5,165 nucleotides of DNA. Origin: Flammeovirgaceae bacterium UBA4659. Lineage in GTDB: Bacteria; Bacteroidota; Bacteroidia; Cytophagales; Cyclobacteriaceae. The stretch spans positions 866-6,030 of the forward strand of contig DHLV01000023.1 of assembly GCA_002405445.1 (NCBI GenBank), written 5' to 3'. Positions 1-5,100 of the stretch are shown piece by piece (position 1 is the stretch's first letter; the number at the start of each line of letters is the position of its first letter). A program made the position numbers and the translations under genes. The notes under the pieces were generated by a model. The model was not told where the DNA came from. It was given only the letters and a program-made list of their open reading frames with translations, and searched no databases.

Positions 1-278
1 CCAACTAATTTTCCTAATGTTTTTTTACTGAAGTGGTGATAATACAACCATGGCCTGTGGGCGTGAAAGTGACCTTCTACACCCCATTTTGCCCAGTCGT
101 TTAATTCTTCGCTTACAAATTTTTTGGTGGCAATGGGTTGCAGGCCAAGAGAATTACCAGTGAAATACAAAACGCGCTTTCCGTTAATAACTGGAAAGTG
201 AAATTGCGAGCGGTATTTTTTCAGGGAGTCTTGTTGGTCGAGCCGTTTGGCAAATGAAAGCGTATTTTGGAACATCAT
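1..278 (-). CDS. kynU: Kynureninase, N-terminal part (cut by the left window edge)
   Basis: This is the 5' end of a PLP-dependent kynureninase, which cleaves kynurenine or 3-hydroxykynurenine to (3-hydroxy)anthranilate and alanine in the cytoplasm. Reverse translation from 278 gives 92 open codons to the edge. They contain the family's N-terminal signature: FHFP, then YFTGNSLGLQP at about residues 39-49, then DWAKWGVEGHF about 15 residues later and the HRPW stretch. The family is usually a little over 400 residues, so roughly three quarters, including the PLP lysine, lies outside. The start region reads ATGATG: the stop TGA of the upstream DinB-like gene lies inside it, so the start is either 278 (ATGA, 4-nt overlap) or 275 (TGATG, 1-nt overlap). 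Either way the gene is coupled to its upstream neighbour and is third in an operon with the 3-hydroxyanthranilate dioxygenase, which uses its product. Family recognition is from memory of conserved motifs and is strong. Confidence 0.93.
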   Translation of the reverse strand, partial: MMFQNTLSFAKRLDQQDSLKKYRSQFHFPVINGKRVLYFTGNSLGLQPIATKKFVSEELNDWAKWGVEGHFHAHRPWLYYHHFSKKTLGKLV

Positions 279-802
279 TTTTTGTAAAGGTTGGCTGACA
301 CCTGCTGCTGATGGTGTTGCACATGATAGATAGTGAAATACAACATTTCGCGGAGCGTGATTTTGCCCAACAGCGGATGTGGTAATAGATAACGGTCCAA
401 TTGCGTTTCCGTGAGTGATTCTACTTGGGCGCACAGTGCAACAATGTTTTGGTCTAACACGGTGGCTTGTTGATTGACAGCAAGCGATGCTTTTGGCCAA
501 AATCTTTTGGGGGCTTTGCCACCCGCCTGCAACTTACTTTGATATTTGGCTACCAATTCATCGTAACCGCGAGAGGGTCGGTTTGCCCTGCCAAAAACTA
601 ATTTCAATACAAACAACGGCATTGAAAACGCAAGCTTAACAGGTGAAACCGACTTAATGATGTGATCGATCAACTGCGCGGCATTCCACTTGCCATCATT
701 ACTTTTCATCAATTGATCGGCCGACAACGACACGATTAAAGCAGAAAACAACCGATGTTTTTCTTGCAGTAGTTCCACGATTTGTGTTTTGTCAAATGTC
801 AT
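275..802 (-). CDS. DinB/YfiT-fold protein (putative metal-dependent enzyme) inside the kynurenine operon
   Basis: A 175-residue protein of the DinB-like four-helix-bundle superfamily, which includes bacillithiol transferases, mycothiol-dependent maleylpyruvate isomerase and many uncharacterised members. The expected metal-binding histidine triad is present: His47 in a WNAAQLIDH motif and His160/His164 in a YHVQHHQQQ motif near the C-terminus. There is no signal peptide; a hydrophobic stretch near residues 55-68 fits a buried helix. The start at 802 is preferred over an in-frame ATG at 847 because it forms an ATGA overlap with the stop of the dioxygenase gene (TGA at 801-799) and gives the usual family length. 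Its own stop overlaps the kynureninase start in the same way. This double coupling suggests a function related to kynurenine breakdown, possibly thiol- or metal-dependent handling of a reactive intermediate, but the sequence does not show the substrate. The family call is firm; the role is unknown. Confidence 0.87.
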   Translation of the reverse strand: MTFDKTQIVELLQEKHRLFSALIVSLSADQLMKSNDGKWNAAQLIDHIIKSVSPVKLAFSMPLFVLKLVFGRANRPSRGYDELVAKYQSKLQAGGKAPKRFWPKASLAVNQQATVLDQNIVALCAQVESLTETQLDRYLLPHPLLGKITLREMLYFTIYHVQHHQQQVSANLYKK

Positions 803-1326
803 ACAAAACGCGGATCGGCTTCCATTACCGTGCCACATTGTTTGCAAGTACGCATGTTTTGTGACCCATAGAAATCGCGGAAGCGTGGGATGAAATCTTT
901 CTCAATGTTTTCAAGATGAAATTTGTACTCATGCAACTTATTATTACATTTTTCACAAAACCACATCAAGCCATCGTCTTCGGTGGCCGTGCGTTTGCAT
1001 TCAATGACCAAACCAATTGAATGGGGCGTGCGGATGGGCGAATGTGGCACACGGGCCGGAAGAAGAAACATCTCCCCTTCATTGATGGGTATTTCCACCG
1101 CCTTACCATCTTCTTGTATCTTCACGGTGATGTTTCCTTCCAATTGGTAATAGAGTTCTTCTGTTTCGTTGTAGTGATAGTCTTTTCTTGCGTTGGGTCC
1201 TGCCACAATCATCACAATGTAGTCACCCGCATCGGCATACAAATTTTTGTTACCTACTGGCGGCTTTAACAACGCCCTGTTTTCTTCGATCCAGTTCTTC
1301 AGATTAAACGGTCTTCGGATGGCCAT
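799..1326 (-). CDS. nbaC: 3-hydroxyanthranilate 3,4-dioxygenase
   Basis: A cytoplasmic cupin dioxygenase that uses Fe(II) and O2 to open the ring of 3-hydroxyanthranilate, giving ACMS, the branch point to quinolinate/NAD or to full catabolism. At 175 residues it has the bacterial length. The iron ligands His51, Glu57 and His95 fall at the same positions as in the characterised Ralstonia/Cupriavidus enzyme. Arg47, Arg99 and Glu109 match its substrate-binding residues. Four cysteines in two CxxC pairs (124/127 and 161/164) form the C-terminal rubredoxin-like second metal site that is kept in bacterial enzymes. The start at 1326 is chosen because it reproduces this numbering; the frame stays open upstream to 1548, but that would run over the divergent SDR gene. 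It is first in the leftward operon, and its stop overlaps the DinB-like gene start (ATGA). All key residues are intact, so it is expected to be active. Confidence 0.97.
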   Translation of the reverse strand: MAIRRPFNLKNWIEENRALLKPPVGNKNLYADAGDYIVMIVAGPNARKDYHYNETEELYYQLEGNITVKIQEDGKAVEIPINEGEMFLLPARVPHSPIRTPHSIGLVIECKRTATEDDGLMWFCEKCNNKLHEYKFHLENIEKDFIPRFRDFYGSQNMRTCKQCGTVMEADPRFV

Positions 1327-1334
1327 GGTATTTG

Positions 1335-1366
1335 CTTTTGTTGATATGGAGCTAAAGTTACAAAAG
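1335..1366. repeat. 7-bp inverted repeat with 18-bp spacer, possible operator
   Basis: CTTTTGT at 1335-1341 is mirrored exactly by ACAAAAG at 1360-1366. The arm centres are 25 bp apart, a little over two helical turns, which would suit a dimeric regulator. The spacer covers the minus-strand -7 candidate. In AT-rich DNA a 7-bp match can arise by chance, so this is only suggestive. Confidence 0.3.
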
Positions 1367-1379
1367 AAGATGTTCTTTT
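1362..1379. repeat. 7-bp inverted repeat with 4-nt centre, possible operator half-sites
   Basis: AAAAGAA (1362-1368), GATG, TTCTTTT (1373-1379) form a perfect palindrome around a 4-nt centre. As an RNA hairpin it would be weak, with one G-C pair per stem, so a protein-binding site is more likely than a terminator. It overlaps the right arm of the wider inverted repeat and lies just upstream of the plus-strand -7 candidate. Confidence 0.3.
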
Positions 1380-1402
1380 TATATTTACCGGAAAATAGTG
1401 GT

Positions 1403-2188
1403 ATGAATTTAGATTTGACAGGCAAGAGGGCGGTGGTCTGTGGAAGTACGCAGGGGATAGGCAGAGCCACAGCCGTTGAGTTGGCACAATTGGGCGCGTC
1501 TGTTACGTTGGTTGCCCGCAATGAGGAAAAGTTGAAGTGGGCACTCACCGGCCTGCCCGGTAAGCCGGATCAGCGCCACAATTTTTTGGTCGCTGATTTT
1601 TCTGAACCGGACTTGCTGCGAGAGGTGATTGGGCAGTTTGCTGCGCAGAACGATGTCGATATTTTGGTGAATAATACCGGTGGCCCACCGGCCGGGTTGG
1701 CCATCGATGCAAAACCAGAAGATTTTATCAAGGCATTTTCAGCCCATTTGATTTGCGGCCAGCACCTGGTGCAAGCCCTGGTACCCGGTATGAAAAAGAG
1801 CGGCTACGGCCGGATTGTGAACGTGATCTCAACATCGGTGAAGATACCCATCCGAGGGCTGGGCGTTTCCAACACCATTCGCGGTGCTGTGGCCAACTGG
1901 TCGAAAACACTGGCAACGGAATTGGCTCCCTTTGGCATCACCGTCAACAATGTGCTGCCCGGCACTACCATGACGGGCCGCCTGGAGTTTGTGATCAAGA
2001 GCAATGCCGAACGCGCGGGCAAATCGTTTGAAGAAGAAAAGCAGAAGATGATACAGGAAGTGCCCATGGGCCGGATTTCCGAAGCAGAAGAAGTGGCCGC
2101 GGCCATTGCATTTTTGTGCAGCCCTGCGGCCGGCTACATCACGGGCATCAACCTGCCGGTAGATGGTGGACGGACAGGAAGTTTGTAA
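1403..2188 (+). CDS. SDR-family oxidoreductase with altered catalytic tetrad
   Basis: A 261-residue Rossmann-fold short-chain dehydrogenase/reductase, FabG-like in length and layout. The cofactor motif G14-x3-G18-I-G20 follows the first strand, NNTGG (90-94) replaces the usual NNAG, and the C-terminus ends in the normal PVDGG segment (252-256). The usual active-site YxxxK is missing: counting from Ser143 in the VISTS motif, the Tyr and Lys positions are taken by Ser156 and Arg160 (SNTIR). This matches a known divergent SDR subgroup annotated as 3-oxoacyl-ACP reductase-like, so the specific reaction is unclear. The start at 1403 is chosen because upstream in-frame ATGs run into the dioxygenase gene and 1403 gives the normal short N-terminus before the first strand. 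It is divergent from the dioxygenase and was probably once followed directly by the aldehyde dehydrogenase; a role in late kynurenine breakdown is an inference. Confidence 0.92.
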   Translation: MNLDLTGKRAVVCGSTQGIGRATAVELAQLGASVTLVARNEEKLKWALTGLPGKPDQRHNFLVADFSEPDLLREVIGQFAAQNDVDILVNNTGGPPAGLAIDAKPEDFIKAFSAHLICGQHLVQALVPGMKKSGYGRIVNVISTSVKIPIRGLGVSNTIRGAVANWSKTLATELAPFGITVNNVLPGTTMTGRLEFVIKSNAERAGKSFEEEKQKMIQEVPMGRISEAEEVAAAIAFLCSPAAGYITGINLPVDGGRTGSL

Positions 2189-2314
2189 CATCATTTTGTC
2201 AGTGAACATATTGCGGGTAAAGGGTATGGAGCTACTCGACCTGTTACGCAAGGAAATTCGGAAGAAGAAAGATTGCTGAATAGAAGAGTGGAGTTTGTGA
2301 TTACGAAGAAGTAA
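2189..2314 (+). pseudogene. Remnant of an OmpA-family gene (C-terminal end only)
   Basis: Directly after the SDR stop, and in the same frame, 41 codons lead to a TAA at 2312-2314. From about 2198 they read like the end of an OmpA/MotB peptidoglycan-binding domain: [16 protein letters not shown], then [15 protein letters not shown] and a short basic tail. KGYG and NRRVEF are landmark motifs of this domain in Bacteroidota outer-membrane proteins. The rest of the domain (about 70-80 residues), any barrel or TPR region, the signal peptide and a start codon are absent; homology breaks off at about the SDR stop. The surviving part has no frameshift or internal stop, which suggests a recent truncation or a breakpoint of a rearrangement. 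The shared frame with the SDR gene could be chance (1 in 3). Readthrough of the SDR stop cannot be excluded but is unlikely. Confidence 0.8.
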
Positions 2315-2330
2315 ATCGAAAAACAATTTG

Positions 2331-2338
2331 TAATTTCG
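2331..2338 (+). promoter_or_regulatory. Candidate -7 element for the toxin-antitoxin operon
   Basis: TAATTTCG matches the Bacteroidota -7 consensus TAnnTTTG at all but one position and ends 4 nt before the antitoxin ATG. Transcription from it would give a nearly leaderless message. No well-spaced TTTG element was found upstream, so this is weak. Confidence 0.25.
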
Positions 2339-2342
2339 TTGT

Positions 2343-2546
2343 ATGGTTGATGAATTAAAACACGCGATGGAAAGAGCAGAAAAACTATCTGTTCAACAAC
2401 AAAAGGCCATTGCCCAAATGATTCTCGATGAAATTAGTTGGGATAATACTTTTATCGGTTCGCAAGACAAACTGGCAAGCCTAGCTGAAGAAGCATTAGC
2501 AGAATTTAAGGTAGGAAAGACCAAACCAATGGATTTGGGAAAGTGA
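2343..2546 (+). CDS. Type II antitoxin of a RelE/ParE-type toxin-antitoxin module
   Basis: A 67-residue acidic, helical protein. Residues 5-31 form a predicted amphipathic helix, then a W33-D-N-x-F37 motif, SQ at 40-41, an LAEEALAEF helix (47-55) and a GKTKPMD tail (59-64). This order (W..F..SQ..LA..ALAE...GKT.P) is typical of small antitoxins paired with RelE-like toxins of the kind common in cyanobacteria and Bacteroidota. No classical DNA-binding domain is obvious, which is normal for this group; the N-terminal half may bind DNA and the C-terminal half the toxin. The stop TGA overlaps the toxin's GTG start (GTGA), the usual coupling that keeps antitoxin ahead of toxin. Its start lies 28 nt after the end of the OmpA remnant. 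The family call rests on motif order and on the partner gene. Confidence 0.85.
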   Translation: MVDELKHAMERAEKLSVQQQKAIAQMILDEISWDNTFIGSQDKLASLAEEALAEFKVGKTKPMDLGK

Positions 2547-2812
2547 AATCTGTTACCACCGAGAGGTTTCGAAAGTGTTTTGAAAAGCTACCAACGGCTG
2601 TGCAAGAAAAAGCAAGAAAAAGCTATCGGATTTGGAAAGACGAGCCCCATCACACAAGCCTAAACTATAAGCAAGTTCACGCCACCAAACCAATCTTTTC
2701 CGTTCGAATAGGCTTTTCGTATCGCGCGTTAGGTGTTTTAAGTGGCGAGACAGTTGTTTGGTTCTGGATTGGCTCCCATGAACAATACAATAATCTTTTG
2801 ACCCAATTGTAA
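2543..2812 (+). CDS. RelE/ParE-family toxin
   Basis: An 89-residue basic protein with the pattern of RelE/ParE-superfamily toxins: an N-terminal RFRKCFEKLP helix, a second helix QEKARKSYRIWK (21-32), then strands carrying SVRIGFSYRALG (53-64) and VVWFWIGSHEQY (71-82). Likely functional residues are Arg55, Tyr60, Arg61, Trp73, Trp75, His79 and Tyr82. All are present, so the toxin looks intact. Members act either as ribosome-dependent mRNA interferases or as gyrase poisons; the sequence does not decide which. The start is a GTG at 2543 overlapping the antitoxin stop by 4 nt; there is no in-frame ATG. Its TAA stop shares one base with the ATG of the aldehyde dehydrogenase (TAATG), an unusual link between a toxin gene and a metabolic gene. 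The antitoxin presumably represses the shared promoter. Confidence 0.88.
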   Translation: MKSVTTERFRKCFEKLPTAVQEKARKSYRIWKDEPHHTSLNYKQVHATKPIFSVRIGFSYRALGVLSGETVVWFWIGSHEQYNNLLTQL

Positions 2813-4254
2813 TGGAAAAACTCGCCAACTACATCAACGGCCAACTCACAGCGCCTCAATCCGGAAAATATTTGGATAACTACAACCCTGCCGAGGGCAA
2901 AATATATTCATTAATTCCAGATTCAGATGCAAATGATGTGGTGATGGCGCACACCGCGGCAGAAAATGCCTTTGCCACTTGGGCGAACTTACCGAGCGCC
3001 CAAAGAGCCCACGTTCTTTCAAAGATTGCCGACCTGATTGACCGCGACCTGGAAAAACTGGCGTTGGCCGAGAGCACCGACAATGGCAAGCCGGTGTCGT
3101 TGGCGCGTGTAATGGATATACCTCGCGCATCGGCCAACATGCGTTTTTATGCCACGGCTGCCATGCACTTCGCTTCAGATTCTCATTTAACAGAAGGTGA
3201 GGCTATCAACTATACGTTGCGCACACCTATTGGAGTAGTTGGGTGCATTTCGCCCTGGAATTTACCATTGTATTTGTTCACGTGGAAGATTGCTCCCGCG
3301 CTTGCAGTTGGTTGCACGGTGGTAGCAAAACCATCTGAGCTTACACCCATGACCGCTTTTTTGTTTTCGCAACTGTGCATAGAGGCAGGTTTGCCGAAAG
3401 GCGTTCTCAATATTGTACATGGACTAGGTCCTAAGGTGGGCCAGGCAATTGTAGAACATCCTAAGATTACCGCTATTTCGTTTACAGGTGGAACCGTCAC
3501 AGGCAAAACCATTGCCGCCACCGCTGCGCCCATGTTCAAAAAACTTTCGCTCGAGTTAGGAGGGAAAAATCCGAACCTAGTGTTTGCTGATTGTGATTTT
3601 GAGAAAGCGATCAGCACTTCTATTAGATCATCGTTTTCCAACCAAGGGGAAATTTGTTTGTGTGGTTCGCGCATTTTGGTGGAGCGCGGCATTTATGAAA
3701 AATTTGTAAATGAGTTTGTTGCGAAAACAAAACAGCTAAAGGTGGGCGACCCGCAAGATAACACCACCAACTTGGGTGCACTGGTATCAGAGGCACACAT
3801 GAAAAAGGTGCTTTCGTACATTGAGTTGGCAAAGCAAGAGGGCGGAAAAATTTTAGTGGGCGGTAGCCAAGCAAAAGTTTTTGGTAGGTGTGAGAACGGA
3901 TATTTTGTTGAATCTACTGTTATTGTTGGCCTCAACCACACTTGCCGCACCAATCAAGAAGAGATATTCGGACCGGTAGTCACCATCATTCCATTTGATG
4001 ATGAGGCCGAAGGGGTAATGATGGCCAATAGCACGCCTTACGGCTTAGCGGCCACTATTTGGACGGAGAACTTATCACGTGCACACCGCGTGGCACAACA
4101 AGTGAAGAGCGGCATTATTTGGATCAATTGCTGGTTGCTGCGCGATTTGCGCACACCCTTTGGCGGCATGAAGCAAAGTGGCGTGGGCCGCGAAGGTGGC
4201 TGGGAGGCGATGAAATTTTTTACGGAGGCGAAGAATGTTTGTGTAAAATTATAA
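2812..4254 (+). CDS. nbaE: 2-aminomuconate 6-semialdehyde dehydrogenase (ALDH8A1-type aldehyde dehydrogenase)
   Basis: A 480-residue NAD+-dependent aldehyde dehydrogenase, full length for the family. It is expected to oxidise 2-aminomuconate semialdehyde, formed by decarboxylation of ACMS, to 2-aminomuconate. Catalytic residues are in place: Asn150 (SPWN), Glu248 (LELGGK), Cys282 (QGEICLCGSR) and Glu384 in EEIFGPV. The GEICLC context and the loop NCWLLRDLRTPFGG (439-452) are specific to the aminomuconate/hydroxymuconate semialdehyde dehydrogenase and human ALDH8A1 group; Arg444 in this loop should correspond to substrate-binding Arg464 of the Pseudomonas fluorescens enzyme. That separates it from general betaine or succinate semialdehyde dehydrogenases. 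The ATG overlaps the toxin stop (TAATG), so translation is probably coupled to it. The 3' end overlaps the convergent protease gene by 6 nt. A related semialdehyde substrate, such as 2-hydroxymuconate semialdehyde, cannot be excluded, but the kynurenine neighbours favour this call. Confidence 0.93.
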   Translation: MEKLANYINGQLTAPQSGKYLDNYNPAEGKIYSLIPDSDANDVVMAHTAAENAFATWANLPSAQRAHVLSKIADLIDRDLEKLALAESTDNGKPVSLARVMDIPRASANMRFYATAAMHFASDSHLTEGEAINYTLRTPIGVVGCISPWNLPLYLFTWKIAPALAVGCTVVAKPSELTPMTAFLFSQLCIEAGLPKGVLNIVHGLGPKVGQAIVEHPKITAISFTGGTVTGKTIAATAAPMFKKLSLELGGKNPNLVFADCDFEKAISTSIRSSFSNQGEICLCGSRILVERGIYEKFVNEFVAKTKQLKVGDPQDNTTNLGALVSEAHMKKVLSYIELAKQEGGKILVGGSQAKVFGRCENGYFVESTVIVGLNHTCRTNQEEIFGPVVTIIPFDDEAEGVMMANSTPYGLAATIWTENLSRAHRVAQQVKSGIIWINCWLLRDLRTPFGGMKQSGVGREGGWEAMKFFTEAKNVCVKL

Positions 4255-5052
4255 TTCAACAGTATCATTTTTTTCAGTTTGCACTTTAAAGAATTCCTCC
4301 CCAGTTGGCAACTTCTTAGTAAGTGCCCAAACAGAGAGGAACGTGACTACGCCACCCATCGCAACGATAGTCCAGTACATCCACGGCTCTGCAAAATATT
4401 CTGAAAGATTTTTCATAATGTCTTTTTCGTCTATGAAAAAAATGGCCGAAGCTGCAAATCCATTATTCACAAAATGAATGATGATGCCAGGAATGATGGA
4501 ATTGGTCTTCCAATAGATCCAGCCAATGACCAAGCCGATGAAAAATGCTCCAAGCCCCTGCGCCAAATTGCCATGGATGATGGCAAACACTAAAGCACTG
4601 CTAACAATTGCATGGCTGGGCTTATAGTTTTTCAGAAAACCGTGTAACACCACGCCACGAAATAGAAGCTCCTCAAGCAGAGGTGCCAACAGTACAATTA
4701 AGAGGAGACTCATCACCGGATATTGGTACAAGCTTGAAGTCATTTCTTTCAGTGAGTCGGGGATAGGAAAAAGGGAAACGATCGGGTCGGATAAAAAATG
4801 AAAACTCAACACCGAGCCGCAGCCTAATGATATGATCCGCCAATCAACGCGGGTCATGGGGAATGAAAAATCTTTGCGTATGAGTAAAGCACTGGCAATA
4901 CCTCCCATTAACGACACGGTGTAAACCACGATAATGGCCAGCATGCTGTTGGCGTTTGTAAAGGGGAAGACCAACAAAGCAGCCATCACGCCAAACAGTG
5001 CTACAATTAGAATCAACCCTAATGCTTGCAGGTAGGTGGGGTAGTGTTTCAT
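4249..5052 (-). CDS. CPBP-family intramembrane glutamic/metalloprotease
   Basis: A 267-residue polytopic membrane protein of the CPBP (CAAX protease and bacteriocin-processing, Abi/Rce1-like) family. The three signature motifs are complete: EExxxR (Glu127, Glu128, Arg132), FxxxH (Phe156, His160) and HxxxN (His193, Asn197). Hydrophobic segments near residues 8-30, 36-58, 73-94, 113-133, 146-181 (two), 185-206 and 225-245 suggest about eight membrane helices, with a charged tail of ~20 residues. Family members process prenylated or peptide substrates, or act in bacteriocin self-immunity; nothing here identifies the substrate. It is a single gene, convergent with the aldehyde dehydrogenase and divergent from the gene at the right edge, so no link to kynurenine metabolism is implied. 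The start at 5052 is the only ATG before the first helix and follows a good promoter match. Confidence 0.93.
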   Translation of the reverse strand: MKHYPTYLQALGLILIVALFGVMAALLVFPFTNANSMLAIIVVYTVSLMGGIASALLIRKDFSFPMTRVDWRIISLGCGSVLSFHFLSDPIVSLFPIPDSLKEMTSSLYQYPVMSLLLIVLLAPLLEELLFRGVVLHGFLKNYKPSHAIVSSALVFAIIHGNLAQGLGAFFIGLVIGWIYWKTNSIIPGIIIHFVNNGFAASAIFFIDEKDIMKNLSEYFAEPWMYWTIVAMGGVVTFLSVWALTKKLPTGEEFFKVQTEKNDTVEL

Positions 5053-5068
5053 CTTTTAAAAAGTTCGT

Positions 5069-5100
5069 CAAAAATAGCAAATGCAACTATCTTGCGTCAA
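5069..5100 (-). promoter_or_regulatory. Candidate Bacteroidota-type promoter of the CPBP protease gene
   Basis: On the minus strand TATTTTTG (5076-5069) matches the -7 consensus TAnnTTTG at every defined position, and a TTG at 5100-5098 lies 21 nt upstream as a -33 candidate. The element ends 16 nt before the ATG at 5052, leaving a leader of about ten bases without a Shine-Dalgarno sequence. The upstream element touches the start of the divergent gene at 5100, so the two genes may compete or share control. Confidence 0.5.

Larger units (their letters stand above)
1327..1402. promoter_or_regulatory. Divergent intergenic control region between the dioxygenase operon and the SDR gene
   Basis: This 76-bp AT-rich gap must hold the promoters for both directions. 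Imperfect matches to the Bacteroidota -7 consensus TAnnTTTG are TAACTTTA on the minus strand (1360-1353), toward the dioxygenase, and TATATTTA on the plus strand (1380-1387), toward the SDR gene. Neither has a clear TTTG element at the right distance, so the promoter positions are tentative. Two short perfect inverted repeats overlap here and could be a shared operator. No Shine-Dalgarno sequence precedes either start. Confidence 0.5.

Noticed and set aside
803..847. Upstream ATG at 847 for the DinB-like gene
   Set aside because: It would add 15 residues read antiphase to the conserved C-terminal cysteine region of the dioxygenase; the start at 802 makes the ATGA overlap typical of this operon.
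1247..1402. N-terminal extension of the SDR protein to 1247
   Set aside because: It overlaps the start of the dioxygenase gene, and SDR proteins of this type begin only a few residues before the first Rossmann strand, as the 1403 start gives.
1327..1548. N-terminal extension of the dioxygenase to the upstream ATG at 1548
   Set aside because: It would add 74 residues with no family match and overlap the SDR gene by about 145 bp; the shorter start places the metal ligands at the standard positions 51, 57 and 95.
1829..2326. Open frame of 165 codons on the minus strand across the SDR gene end and the OmpA remnant
   Set aside because: It lies mostly antisense to a clear SDR gene, has no recognisable domain, and its composition is that expected from the complement of the SDR reading frame.
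2189..2342. Mobile element borders (terminal inverted repeats, target duplications) around the toxin-antitoxin insert
   Set aside because: No convincing terminal inverted repeats, direct repeats or transposase fragments were found by eye, so the insertion mechanism is left open.
3210..3692. Open frame of 160 codons on the minus strand inside the aldehyde dehydrogenase
   Set aside because: It is fully antisense to conserved catalytic regions of the dehydrogenase and has no domain pattern or promoter of its own.
4255..4290. T-run near 4267-4273 as a terminator for the dehydrogenase
   Set aside because: No stable GC-rich stem precedes it, and it lies within the coding end of the protease gene.
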